Positions 46,413-59,375 of a stretch of DNA of 64,000 nucleotides are shown one piece after another. Both the position numbers and the translations under genes were made by a program. This DNA is from Penicillium oxalicum (taxonomy: Eukaryota; Ascomycota; Eurotiomycetes; Eurotiales; Aspergillaceae). The first letter of the stretch is position 1. Every line of letters starts with the position of its first letter. The DNA lies in assembly GCF_001723175.1 (NCBI RefSeq), contig NC_064651.1, positions 2,046,001-2,110,000 of the forward strand, written 5' to 3'. Under the pieces are notes generated by a model that saw nothing but the letters and a program-made list of their open reading frames with translations, made no database searches and was not told where the DNA came from.

Positions 46413-48082
46413 TACCCATCTCGAGGACCTCGACCTGACGCTTTTATCTGCTTTCTGTGAGCGACATCGCTCGCAGGGCTGATGTATCTAGAAGCTGTGT
46501 GCTTCTCGTCTGGCCAAGAAGGTCCGAGCGCTCTCGGATCACCTCCATTTCGCTGCCTTTCAAAAATGGCTGGAGAGCGAACGCTGGACGGTCTCACTTG
46601 ACCCCGGAGATGCACAGGCGAGGCTCAAGGTTCGATCTGCACCCTCGAGGCCATTCAGTGGCCCGGACCGTGTCGGTCTCCGTTTCTGAAACACCTTGGA
46701 GAGACAAGACTCCGAGATTGAAACTAATCCATCCATCCCGACGGGAGTGACAGGCGAGTGGCACAAAACCTGGCCGCTGTGAGGGCATTTGCTCCTCACT
46801 GTTGGGCCTCGGTACCTTGTTATCAACACGCTCAACAAGGCTGTCGGTGAAAAAGCTGCCCTGCCTTCCCCTCCGCGACAGGCTTTTCTGGCCGCGTCCA
46901 CACGATTCTCAATGCCGACTGACCGAGTACTCACAATAATGACCCTCCTCCCCCATCTTGCACTCTCGCGGACCCTGACAATCTCGAGTCATTTTTTCTT
47001 TTTTCAATCCCCATTTCTCAATGATCAATGGAGCAGAACAGCAACCCGATTCTCCTGTCCATGTGAACTGATATATATATGAAAGATGGGTATACTTCAT
47101 CACTTACTCTGTTGTCTGTCATCCCCCCCCCCCCCCCCCCCCCCCCTCTTTCTCCCGGCATCTACAGTAAACTCCATCGCCTCACTTGTACCTAGCCCCA
47201 TTCAACGCAGGCGTTGTCCTCGCATCACTGAGCCTTACCATATAATGTTCCTCTATCCCTTTCGATGACAAAGCGAGGTAGCGGAAGCAGAGCGGGTTCC
47301 AGCCAGGTTCCTGACGAAAAGTACAAAATCAAGACAAGTAGGTCAAGACAGGGGGTAACACATTCATATTTTAGACCTGATGGATATCGCCAAGAAGAAA
47401 AGATGACACTAAATGGAGAAAGCGTTGATTTGACTCGCGCATTCTACCCACGTAGACCGCGCAGTCATTTTCGAGATTGTTCATCTCCGAGCAAGTCTTG
47501 ACGCCAAGATTTCGCGCTACAGGCCCCTGGTGGGAAAAATGGGCATCTCGACAGGCTATACAAAGAATTCGTCGAACAAGCTTTGAGGATTCCAAGAGAA
47601 TATCAGTCTACGCGGTGGTTTTTCTGACTTCAACTCTCCAGGTCATGACACATGACACGAGTTGGGGCCAGGGACGAGCTAAGTCAACATCTACGATCAT
47701 TGACTTTGGCTTTAGATCAGAAGGACAATCGACATCGCAAAACCATCCAAAATCAACACGATATTTCAAACTGTGCTTTGCTTTCGCTGAGGCGCGAGTC
47801 CTTTCAATCAACGTCACTAACGGGGAAAGGGGGGAGGAAGAGAGTAAGAGAGATGAAAACGTATCACTCATGTTATGAAAAGACCAATTGACCAAGACGC
47901 AAAGACAAAATCAAATGAGACACAAGAAGGGGGGGGGAAGCACACAAGAGCTAGGGAGACTAAGATCACAAAAAAAAAAACTCGAATGGATGCTCTATGC
48001 ATTCATTTTGCAGGTGTTTTGCCGGCGCACCAAGGTAAGATTTTTATCGAGTAGCAGACCATATTCTTCGCACAGGCCTTAA
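46413..48082. other. Convergent intergenic region, SH3 adaptor / epsin
   Basis: About 1.7 kb of 3' flanking DNA. It includes a 24-base C run at 47123-47146. No gene or RNA supported. Confidence 0.6.
47123..47146. repeat. Poly-C homopolymer (24 C)
   Basis: An uninterrupted C run in intergenic DNA; its exact length is unreliable, as for any long homopolymer. Confidence 0.9.
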
Positions 48083-50016
48083 TTAGCCTAGCAGATCATT
48101 AAAGGCAGAGCCACCTCCCTGATTTTGCCGGGATGCCGACGGAGCCGGAGAGGACGCAGCGGCTGGTGCACCCCAAATGCCAGCACTAGCTTTTTCCTTG
48201 GCCATGCTGGCCAGATTGGGACCCTTGTTAGCGTTGGCATTGGGTTTGGCAATACCGGCGCTGGCACTGGCGGTGGACCAAAGAGATCCAAAGGCGTCAC
48301 CAGAGGACTTCTTCGCAGCAGTAGCTGTAGACTTGCTAGCAGGCGACGCAGCGATGGGAGAAGACAGAGATGGCTTGGCGGAATGGTTTGAGAAAGGCTG
48401 TGCAGACCCGATGGACACAGAAGTAAAGTAGTTTGGCGTCGCAGCTTGGTAGCCAGATGGTCTTGATGCCATGGTGGGCTGCATAGGTGCGGTCTGCGAG
48501 ACTGGCGAAGCAACAGAGCTGGTGGTAGGCGTAGGTGTAGCAGATGTGAAACCAACAATACCGTTGATGTTTTGCCCCTGTGAGGCAGAGACAGGCACAG
48601 GTGCTGCGAATTGTGTGCTCGAGGTCGTGCTGTGAGTTGTAGATGGAGGTGGGATGGCGAAGGCGGATGAAGGAGCAGCGGCGGACGAGACTCCTGGAGT
48701 AGCCGACTGGAAATCATCAAAGTCGTCGTCATCCGCCGTCGTGTCCAAGACATTCAATCCACTGCTAGCAGGCTGTTTGCCCGCCGCGACAGAGGGCGCC
48801 GCCGGAGCGGGGGCTGCTGGCTCGTCGTCTCCGAAATCGAAAAGATCTACGACAGGAGCAGGCTCCGGCTTTTTCGGCTCCGCCTTGGGCTTTGGAGCCG
48901 GGGCGGAATCACGTCGGGGGGCGGCAGACGATCCCTCGTCATATTCATCATATTCCTCGAATCGGTTTCCACGGCGGCTGGTATCGCGACTGGTGTCTTG
49001 GAAGTCACTCGAAGCTCCGCCAAAGCCTCCGCCGTCACCGTAGACACCCCCGCTGTAACCACCATACCCAAGGCTTTCACTGCCGAAGCCGCCGTATCGG
49101 CTAGAACCAGAAGACATGCCACCACCAACACTCATGCCACCTTCAAATCCACCGAACTTGTTGCGATTGGCGCGTGCCTTTTTGCGCTCGGTGCGAATCT
49201 GGTCTACGTCGCCCAGCAACTTGACTAGCTCCGATGAGCGATTGCGCACGTTGATACCCTGGTCTTTGCCGTTCGCATCGATGAAATGGAATTGTCGCAA
49301 CATCCGCAATAAGGACATATGAGATCGCGCGTCGTCGACCACTCGCTCCGAACCATTCTTCACCAAGAATTCGAGAAGCTGTAGGCTCTGGAGAGGAAAA
49401 GGAACAGGAGGAGTCAGTATTCTAACAACTTCGAGCTCAAGCCACGACTATACACACCTTGTAAATCTGCCTCCACTCCTCTGCACTCTTATCGGTGAAT
49501 CGCTTGTAGATCAACGGCATAATTTCATTGAGTAACTGGCTTTATGGAAAATGTTAGCTATGTCTCAATCCGCCCGACGCGCAATGCTTGAAAGGCGCCA
49601 CTTACTAGCTGTGCGTGCCATTGGCAATCTCCTGCATCAATGTAGTTGAAGCGCCCCAAGGCTCATTGTTTGTAGCTTCTCGAACCTAGATAATAAATCA
49701 GCCATTGCCCCCCAAAATAAGTCTTATTCGGTATGTTGCAAATGGCATATCGAAGTCACACGGTGCAGCTTGCTGCGGGTGGGTGGGGTTGCGAGTGGAC
49801 GAACCTTGGCCTCCATCTCGGTATAGTTCATGACGGCTGTTGCGGAGCAATTAGTCCCATTCGCTCGAAAGACACGACAACGTTCAGGCACTGAATTCTC
49901 GGCGATGATCTTTCACGCGGGGTTGACAGCATACCATTTTGCACTTTGCGAACTCCAGCCTTGAGATCGTATAAGGTCAGGTTGCTGACCTTCTCTTGTA
50001 GGTTGGAGAGGTCCAT
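48083..50016 (-). CDS. Epsin-like clathrin adaptor with ENTH domain (Ent3-type)
   Basis: Five exons (49935-50016, 49805-49836, 49606-49685, 49458-49539, 48083-49387) give 526 residues; all phases match. The ENTH domain fills the first about 170 residues: AVMNYTEMEAKVREATNNEPWG, then EIANGTHSYQLLNEIMPLIYKRF and the LLEFLVKNGSERVVDDAR helix. This fold binds phosphoinositides, and Ent3/Ent5 work with Gga and AP-1 adaptors at the trans-Golgi and endosome (family knowledge). The rest is Ser/Ala/Pro-rich and disordered with VVDLFDFG and DDDFDDFQSA, acidic motifs like clathrin or adaptor-binding sites. Four small 5' exons are typical for fungal ENTH genes. It lies downstream of a short promoter (50017-50681) separating it from the IQGAP gene. 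Confidence 0.9.
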
Positions 50017-50681
50017 GGCGAGGGATGAGGCAGTTGTAGGATGGTAGATCAAAGAGGGCAGATATTATGAAAATGCCTGTCGCCACGAATCGTTCAAGTG
50101 GGCGCAGAAAGCTAGGAGGACTCGCGGGGAGTGAAGAAAGCTTCAAGGGCCGTCAACAATTGAATGTTGAGAGAGATAGCTTGAGGGGGAGTTGGCCGGT
50201 TCCCAGCCAGCCGATCCCACTCGATGCGCCACGTTGTCACGTGGCAACCACCCCCTGACTACCTGATGGGCAATCTGCTCCAAATGCTCGATCCTCTGAC
50301 AGTCACTGTCTTTCGTTGATGAAGGCAGTCGTCTTCCTGTGGTCTGATATCTAAATCCAGTACTTTACAAATGATATTCAACTAGGGGTCGGATTGACAA
50401 CGGCAAAGGAGTGTTGATGGAATTCGTGTACATTTCGTCTCATTCTTGGACCCATGTAGACCGAGGGCATTATCACGCGTCAAGAAGTTGGCATGCAAAC
50501 CTGAGCGAAAAAAAAAGAGAAAAAGAAAAAATAAAAAATAAAAAGGTATCTAAACATATAACAGCAAGAAAACAAACATGAATGCATCGAAGTGATTGCA
50601 AAATGCAAAATGCAAAAAACCCCGATCGTAAAAAGCAATCCACCCAACCCGTCATCTCTCGTCACGTCCGTCAATGTGAGC
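50017..50681. other. Intergenic, epsin promoter / IQGAP 3' flank
   Basis: About 665 bases. Both genes are minus, so this is the epsin promoter followed by the IQGAP 3' flank. An A-rich stretch at 50508-50545 is the only notable feature. Confidence 0.6.
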
Positions 50682-53600
50682 TTATTCGTTGTAGAATTTC
50701 TTCATGATGAGGTGCAGGAAAAGGTTGACATTGACCCGCATCTGCCCGTCGAAGAAATCCATAAACTGCGTGTTGTTGAATTGTGCCTGCAACAAATCGT
50801 CGAGGGGAACTTGAGCATTTGCGCCCGGGACCATCATGTTGCCGCTGCTTCCATCAATAGTAAACACGCCGACCTCGTTACTAGAGATGGTCAGGTCCAC
50901 ACGATCATATTGTCGCTCAGAGTACCCCTTCCAAGCGACGAGTACACCACGTTCAGCCAAAGTTCGCGCAGAGTACTTGTAGGAGCCGAACTTGAAAACC
51001 TTGCCGGATTTCTGAAGCTCGCGCTGATGATCCCACTGCTTGGTGAAAGGCATCAAGAATCGTTTCTTGCCTTTTTTGTTCTGCAGTGTCATCATGGCTT
51101 GTTCAATGTAGTCATTGTAGGTCTTGAGTTGTTGGTCCAGGTAAATTGCTTGATCACTGAGGCGTGCAGAGGTCAAACGTGCACCTTCTAATTCACGCTC
51201 GCGTTGGACCCGACGGCGGTGCTTGGTTCTGATGTCGCTTGCAATAGCATTGAGAAGGTCTTGGTAGTGGTTTTGTCGACTGATTTTTCCCGTTTGTTCG
51301 AGTCGAAGAATTTCTCGAGTGCAATACCCTTGAGCTCGGTGTAATCCATAGACCCAATATCAACAAGGGTAGTGGCTTCCGAATAAGCACCACGACGAGA
51401 GCTGCTTGAGCTCAGCTCTTCGTGGATCAATGACTGCCACCGTTGCTCATCTTCGACGCTGGGGGGCTTCAGCATAATTTCCAGGAGATTTGCTCCTGTC
51501 TGCACTCGAATAATGTAGAGAATACACCGTTTAGTCTCCATGAAAAGAGCTTTGATGTCGGCTTCGGGGTCTGAGATGAAGCTCAGTTAGTAATTTTCAC
51601 CAATAACAGTCGTTTCCTTCTGCACATACCTTCAGTCTGCGCAAGCTTTGGATTCAAGGTCAAGTTGATCTCGGTGGAGCTGACACCCATCAATTCGTTC
51701 TCGTTACTCTTCACGTTGCCAAGGTCGCGGACGAGCTGCTTGAGGAAGTCATCCGGGTGTGGACACATGACCTCGATTTGAGACGCCACGAGCTGATGAA
51801 TGGAGAAAATGTCGGACATCTTGATGTATAGGGTCGGCTTCGCCTTGGCGTAGAGGTCATTGAATTCATCGATATCAAAGTATGCTTCAGCATCTTGTAC
51901 CGAAACCACTGTTGCAAAATTAGATGAGCTGTATACGAAGAAAGAAAGCTCAGGAATAACTTACTTTGTCCCCATGTTTGGCCAAGTCGCTGTATCGACT
52001 CACCAATGTATGAGTTCAATGGCTGGAGATAGACGTTCTCGGCGCCAAATAATCTTCCTGAGGCCACTTGTGCAATGACCTTCGCAATCTCACCAAGGTT
52101 TCTCTTCTGTTCTTGCGTCAGACCCCTATCAACGACACCGTACTTCTCCGGTTCCAGCAGGGCGGGCTGGAAATAGTTCTTCCATGTCCAGAGGCCAACT
52201 GTCTGAAGGACATATCCAGGGTCTTCGTTGGGGAACCTTGAGAGCAAGTTCTCGTACATCTGCTGGGCGAGGTATCGAGTACCGAAGGGCATGCGATACA
52301 AGAAGTCTTCAAAGGCGGCGAAAAATTGATCGGCGATGTCGCGCAAATCCTGCAAATGTTGAATGAATGTCTCTCGGGTTTCTGGGTCTCTGATGGCTTC
52401 CTCGCGCGGGAGGTCCGGTCGCCGACGACTCCGTTGGCCTGTTCGAAGCTCCTCATTGTTGATGGAAGATCGATAAATTTGAATTGGATCACTCTCGAGA
52501 TCAAGCTCCGGATTGTTGATGACAGACTCCTTGACAACTGCACCCCAGACATCACGCATAAATTTGCGGTCACGAGGAGATTTGGCGTAAGAGGCAAAAA
52601 GCTTGTTCCAGAAGGCGTGCGACCGGAGGTACTCAGGCAATGTAGTAAAAGTCTCAATATCCTCCTTTACAGAACGAGAAATAAGCTTAATGAGGTAGTA
52701 TTCCTCGCGCCTCTTTTGTGAGTATCCAAAAAGACCCATTATCAAGTGCCGGATCCGCTCGTATTCTTTATCCGATGTGTTCAGTTCGCGTAGACGGCGG
52801 AAAAGACGTGCAAGGTATTGCGACTGCGTTTGAAGCAGAAAGAAGAACACTTGATACTGGTCCAGCTTCTTCCTCGACGTCTTGTTCAAAGCTTTGAGGT
52901 CGTAAGGATCCTTGGAGGATATGTCAGTGTTGGACAAAAGGTTACCAATATGGCCCCCGAAGTGTTTCTGGTGTTTGACGACTTCATCCAAAGTGATCTT
53001 ATTTTTGACGAGCAAAGCAATTTTGATATCGAGTTGGCTGATGTACTGCTCCGCGAGTTCGTTCTGACGCACTTGTTGGACAACAACTTTTCGTAGGCGC
53101 TCAAACTCAATTTCCTCATCGAAATCGAAATCGCTGTCATTGAGAAGGTGCACAAAGCCCTTGACAGTACCCACAGGGGGGTTCTTGCCGCTGGTCAGGC
53201 TCTTATACGCCTGGCCTTGGATGCGAGCTCGAATCACGCTCTGTGCCTTGATCACTTTCTCCATGTTTTGATTGTAATGACGGCGTCGTTCTTCAAACCG
53301 ATGGCGGATCAATCGTCCTCTAATGCAGGCCTGTAAATCGACGATGATGTGCTCTTCCTCTTCCAAATCTGCCAAAGCCTGACCAACTTGAATGCGCACA
53401 AGCATGGCCCGAGCTAACGCCTGAAGCTGGACGACATCTTCTTCGGTGTCCTCCAATTGCGAGAGAATGTCTCCCACTCTGATGCGTTCCAGCGCAGCAC
53501 GTGCAAGAGACTGGAGATCTTCAACCTCATCACTGTGAGATTGAAGCTCAGCTTGCAGTTTTGCTAGGGTTTGTCGCTCCAAGAAGCCCCGTGTCGATGA

Positions 53601-56024
53601 CTGTACCTCCAGGATGCGATTTTCTTCCCGCTTCAATTGAGCGAGTTGATGATCCAGAGCCTTTCTCGTGGCTTTTTGCCTGAAAATACTTTGCAACTCA
53701 ATGATAGCGGATGCGTGCTGGGCCAGTTCGGAGCGGAGAGTTGAGGTACTTTCGCGCGCAGCAGCGCCGCGCACCATTGCCTGCAGCCGTGTACATTCAT
53801 TTTCTGTGTCCGCCAGAGCCTGCAGAAGCGAGGTGTGCCGATTCTTAAACGCCATGGCCCGGATCGTTGACTGGATGAGGATAATTGAGCTTTCTTCTGC
53901 TTCCAGAGATGCTTTGACTTGGGAAACATGCTGACGGGCAAGGTTGCCCCGGATGGCCGACTGCAGTGATTGAACTGGGTTGGTGCTTTCCAAGACTTCT
54001 CGCGATTGGACGGCGAGCTTCTTTCGCTGGAAGGCACCTCGAATCATGGATTGCAAGCTCAAAACGTGGTTTTCGACCTTATGTGTCTGTGCATATCGCT
54101 CAGCGATTGCCTTGCGCTGCAGTGCACCTCGGATCATAGATTGTAAGGTCAGAACGTCTTGTCCGGCGCTTTGTGTCTGCTCATATTGCTCAGAAACTGC
54201 CTTGCGTTGCAGCGCACCTCGAATAGCAGCTTGGATCTCCTTGATGCCAGATTCCTCCTTTCGAGCGCGCGTTTGCAATAGCTGAGCATCTGCTCGCGCT
54301 TTCGATCCACGGATCAGGCTTTGCAGTTGTAGAACAGTCATGGCTTGTGTGTCGCGGAACACCTTATCTCCACTCTGGCGGCGGCGCACAATGAACCCTC
54401 GACTAATAGCCTGGAGCTGAATGGCAAACTGACGCATGCTCAGACGATACTGGCTGATCTGTCGAGCCCAGTCTCCACGCAGCCGCGATTGCAACTCGAC
54501 CAACAATGGCTCAAAGTCCCATAGATCATTCATTATGGTACCCAACTTGAGTCGCAGCATGGCACCTTTGATTTGAGCTTGGAAGTCGACTATCGATTGC
54601 TCGTTCTCGTGAAGCTCTCGATCAATTCTCTCTTCTTCGGACTCAATCGGCTCCGGTTCAGGTTCGGGTTCAGCACCAAAATTAGCAGCCATGCCAGCAA
54701 AGCTAGGCATGCTAACGCCAGCTTTGTCAAGACCTTTCTGAGTCTGCTCCAGCTCATGATGCTCAAACTCCAGCTGACCCACCAAGTTGCCCATTCGGAA
54801 ATCTAACATGCCATTTTTGAAGAGCAACCATGACAGGGCATGGATACAGTGAATGACTTTTGGGATATTCTTCTTTTCGTAGAGGTCGATGAGCTCAAAC
54901 CGAAATAATTCTGGCAGCTCCACGTCATCGAGAAATCTGAAAAATAAGGCGATGTTATCCGAATGGCGATACTGAAGCTTTGCATGGCGAAAAATGCGCA
55001 ACACACGATCAGGGTACATGGCTTGAACCACTTCTGCGAGAGTGACACCATCTCGAAGGGCTTCTTCGAGTCGGACGATGGGCGGAATTTCCTTGTGGAT
55101 CACGCTTTCAATCCATTCCTTGGCTTCACCAATATGACACAGGTACTCGTAAGCCTGCAGAAATTGCCGCTGCTGATCCATCCAGCTCCCAGCGGTCCAG
55201 GAGGACACTTTGGGCTTCTCTGGTGAGACTGCTCCAGTCCGTCCACCAGCAACAGAGTCTGCACGCTTTAGGCGCCGCCGTCCTTGCATTCCCACGACCG
55301 ATTGCGTTGCGGCCCCAAATTGAAAGTCATCGCCGTCACCCGCCTGCACAATTTTGGATAACGTTCGTAGGTGACGCGTGGATGATTTTTGGAATGTCTC
55401 CAGCTCTGGAGCAGACAAGGCGGTAGTCAATGCTGGGGGGCGCGGGCTGTTGGATAGAGCTTTTTGAGGAGAGGAAGGACGGGATGAGCCTGGTGTAGCA
55501 TTAGGTGAAAAATTTTGTGGCGTGGTCCCTCTTGGCGGAGTTTGTAGCTCAAATGCGGATGCACCGTGATGAGGCGATTCATTCTCCTTGAAATGAACTC
55601 GGGGCGTCTCTGGTGTGCCTGGCCTATATCCCTTCGGAGAACGTCCCTCATCGATCGTGTGGCTTCGCGTATGTCGATATGTATTTGGTCGGGACGCGCC
55701 CAGGGTGTTGTTCGGCACCTGTTGAAGTGGTCTTAGAGATTGGCGAATACTGTCATATGTCGATCCAGCATCGGCCCAGCTTTGTTCACCGCGAGCTCTC
55801 ATCGTCGCCGAGCTCGTTTCGCTCTTGCCTCGGGAGTGGCCTAGGCTACTGGAAACGGACGCATTGGACGAGACGGTACTAGTCCGACTGGGTGTAAAGG
55901 TAGCAGAAGTGGAGGAGTAGACGGATGAGTTTGTTGACGCGTTTGATCCGTGTCGAAGCGGACTTGTTGACGTCGCTGGGAGATCCGTCTGGGCGCGCTT
56001 GAGCGATGGAAACTGATTGGACAT
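50682..56024 (-). CDS. IQGAP homologue (SepG-like), with one frameshift
   Basis: Three exons (51965-56024, 51630-51908, 50682-51570) encode about 1742 residues if one missing base is allowed. Order: a Ser/Thr-rich N-terminus (about 280 residues), a calponin-homology domain (about 285-400), about 16 IQ-like repeats (about 515-900, pattern LQSxIRGxLxR), a Ras-GAP-related domain (about 1010-1350, with LIMGLFGYSQKRREEY) and a RasGAP C-terminal domain ending KKFYNE. It binds actin, calmodulin-type light chains and Cdc42/Rac and is needed for septation in Aspergillus (family knowledge). In exon 3 the frame breaks at about 51311: the IALE block ends in one frame and ILRLEQTGKISRQNHYQDLL continues in another. 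One base is missing there. Confidence 0.92.
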
Positions 56025-57384
56025 CGCTCTCTATCGTCGTGTTGTGAAATTGAAGATGAGTACACAAACAGAATGTTTCTCGATTGAACGCATCCCTGCT
56101 TCCAAGACAGAAGCGGGTGTGGTGATTTGTTCAAGTCCAGTCTTTCGAAGATCGAAGCCGTCCCTCGATTATAATCTCCGGAATGTGATTTGGGTCGCAC
56201 CACGTTTCGACAACTTTGGTGACCGCGAAGGCAATGATTCTCGACAGCGAACTCTGGGAGATGTAGGTATCATGCAGTATCAAAGTGGATCGCGATCAAA
56301 AGCTCGCAAAAAGAAAACTTCACTTTCCTGCCAATATGGCGCTGCTGAGGGTTTGTGGTTGGGTGGGGTGTCAAGCCCGGCAGGTGCGACTGAGATTCCC
56401 CAAGCCCAAATAGGACATGTCCAAAACAAATCTCTGTATTAGGCTTAGCGTCAATCAGGTGATCGTCGTCGATCCTCAGCCTCGTTGTGGCTCACACAAC
56501 ATTACGAACTATTGTCCATAATGGCGAGAATTGACAGCCAAGGATACGTGTCGGCTTTCTTAACGTCACAATGTATTATTATGCCAACACCATCAATGTT
56601 GTGTCGCCTAGAGTAATGACAATGTGAGAATACCTTCCGCTTGCGAATGGCGGTTTGATCAGGCCGATCGTAATCTGGAAGGCGTTGTACCGAGCGACCA
56701 TCACCCTCCGCCTCGGCGCCTAGTGCCCACTGCCCACACTGTACCCGCCAGGCCCGCTGCCCCTCCTTACTCGATGAAATCACGGAATACCGTGAGGGGT
56801 GAACAGCCAAAAGTCCTTATTGTTAGATCGATTCTTGGCGGTCATTCAGAGGTGTGTCCTCTGTAATGCACAGCTGGAAAAAAAGCTTGAGATTTGGTTT
56901 GCTATTCTACTCTCTTGTAGTAGCAAAGAGCCTGACAGTTAAGACACATGCTCGCGCGTGGTAATATACCCACGGTCAACTGCTGGGCGAAATTGCCGCA
57001 TCAAGACAGTTACATCGCCAACAGATCTCAACACATGACTGATGCGTACGAGCATCAACAGTGGCTCGATCACAGGGCAGATTAAAACTCCACATGCAGT
57101 ACATGAAGAACTCTAGACGACCCACGTTGACCTCCTTTGGTATACCCGTCGAGGTTCTCCGCTACCTTACATCAACCATGTACCCCGCCCACCAGTACGT
57201 CAATGGGAGGGAACTTTCGGCGGAAGCTTGGGCAAACGATCGCGCACCCTTCCCGATCGACACCAAATTGCGGCTCAGCTTTTGAGAATTGCAACTCTCC
57301 TTCAACACAGTAGCTGCGTGGAGCTTCCAACAAAATCCGCCCGTGCAGTCCACTCGGTGACTTGTGACTTATCAAGTCTCAACC
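56025..57384. promoter_or_regulatory. Divergent intergenic region, IQGAP / DUF952 gene
   Basis: About 1.36 kb that must contain both promoters. No gene, RNA or operator was recognised. Short frames lack similarity. Confidence 0.55.
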
Positions 57385-57858
57385 ATGGCGACCCTCGAAA
57401 CCCAACCCAGATACATTTACAAGATCATACCCTCCACGGCCCCAGTGCGCGAGCCCATCCCCGAGCGACTGCCCGTCAGTGAATTGGATCAGGAGTCAGG
57501 GTTCATACATCTCTCAATGGCGTCGCAGGTTCCGAACACCTTGAAGTTATTCTTCAGCGATGAGCCTTTGGTGTATATTGCGCGGATTCATTATGCGGAC
57601 ATTATTCAGGATATCCGATGGGAGTCGCCGGATGGGAAAATTTGTGGTCCACGTCCCGGCGAGGGGCTTTTTCCGGTAAGTGACTAGGCCACTCCGTCAC
57701 TGATATTAAGCAAAATCTGCTAACGCGATGGGTTCCGGAAGCATCTATACAACGGACTCAAACTCGGCAGAGATGAAGTGGAGAGTGTGGCGATCTGGCA
57801 AAATGAGGGAGGATGGGACAAAGCTCTGGACGGCGCGAAACCATGGCTCCTGTACTAG
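57385..57858 (+). CDS. DUF952 family protein
   Basis: Two exons (57385-57675 and 57742-57858) with a GTAAGT donor and a CTAAC branch site give 135 residues. The DUF952 pattern is visible: YIYKIIPS at the start, SGFIHLSMASQVPNTL with the conserved His-Leu-Ser, a central LVYIARIHYADI strand, and an exon 2 with HLYNGLKLGRDEVESVAIW. This small fold is found in bacteria and fungi, and I know of no established enzyme function for it. No signal peptide or membrane segment is seen. The intron acceptor (GGAAG) is slightly unusual but keeps phase 0 and the family length. Confidence 0.85.
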
Positions 57859-59375
57859 GACTGGCTCAGTCTGGATTCTGGGCATGCCTCCAACTAATCT
57901 TCCATCTTCAATTGAATATCTGTTCTGGGGTTCCTGGCCAGCCGACGCGGGCAATGCCACTTCCAGATCTAATGAGTATCTTGCGGCGCGATGTGCTATG
58001 TTAGTTGAATCATTTTCAATAGCAGTACTGTCTGTCTAAACTCAGGTACCCACTTTTGGATCCCGGTAGGTTCATAAAGGTGGAATGGGCAGTCCTCTAC
58101 GTACCTTCATAGTCAGTACTAAGGGCCTCCTGACTCCATTGCCTGGAACACCATGGGACACAGCTCCATTGATCAATGACCGCGACCTACGTGTTATATT
58201 TTGACCCTTCATGAGGTAGGGTTGGATCTTATCGTACAAATATCGGCCCATTCGGGTAAGAATCCGAATCCATGCTAAACTGATACTTTCCATTGTCGTC
58301 GGGAGCTCATGGAGATTCAGAGTGGATCTCTAAGTGACCATCTGAAGCCCATGAGGCGAACGTGCAGGTACTTTAGAACTAGATCAATCATATGTGCATC
58401 ATGAACAATATGTACCTCATTGGGTAGTGGACATGAGGTTCCGTCAGGCCCCGATTCTTTCAGTACTAGGTACTAAGTAGGCTTGAGCCCATGAGACATC
58501 AAATTACGCACATTGACCTCGATGTCCACCTATTGAACACATTACGTGCCCGAGGCCCCCGTTTCGGTAGCTTGGAACTGTGAGGTATGTTTTCGCCCTT
58601 CTGAAATTGCACCACTGTCGGGCGTGGGAGCCCGGCAAACTGCGACCATTCTCCGGGGCAAATCATCTCCATGGTTTATGCTTAGAAATATACGGATTTT
58701 TTTTAAAAGCACACGATCAGACACTTGGATGTGGAAGTGTTTCAGGACAGTCGACCTAGCAGAAAGCGCCCGGGCAATCGACTTGATTGGGTAGGTAGGT
58801 TGTAGCTACCCTACCTCAATCCAACCAAGATATATCATCACTCGGACATGAACGTCGCACATATTAAGCTACGACCTAAGAGCAAATCATCGATACCCGG
58901 CTACTGGAATCAAGTCAGATACCTGATGAGATTTTCACACAGTCCAGCACAAGACAGTGAGCAGTTTGCACTGAAGCAGTAGCGAACAGCGCTTAGCAAG
59001 CAAGCGCTGTTTACGTATTATTCACGTGCTGAGTCCCATCAGCGGCAGCCAGTTGGTCCGAGTCATCCTCCACCAGCAGCCCGGTCGGCAGTCTGCCACC
59101 GCCGGAAGGGAGCTCGGTAACCAGCCAATGGCCATTCCCAAAAGCCCAAGAAAAAAAAAGTTTAAGCACTAAGCCTAAAAGGGGAAGGGCCCGTTGCCCG
59201 TCAGAATAAGAAAAGGAAGACACTTGCCGCGAAGATTTTTTCTTCTTCTTTCTTTTCCTTGGGAAAGCTGGTCTCTCCCCATCAACAGATTGTTTCTATT
59301 CTGTTGATTTCGATTTGTGCTCAGCTTTGATACCCCACAAAAAGTCTCACCTGCAGACTCTCATTCATTATAATC
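57859..59375. other. Intergenic, IMP dehydrogenase promoter region
   Basis: About 1.5 kb. The last 150 bases before the IMPDH ATG are pyrimidine-rich (CTT and TTC tracts at 59239-59265), as expected for a strong fungal leader. An imperfect inverted repeat lies at 58785-58822. No gene supported. Confidence 0.6.
58785..58822. repeat. Imperfect inverted repeat
   Basis: GATTGGGTAGG on the left is mirrored by CCTACCTCAATCC on the right, with one or two mismatches and a short spacer containing GTAGCTAC. It could fold as a hairpin. Intergenic; function unknown. Confidence 0.6.
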
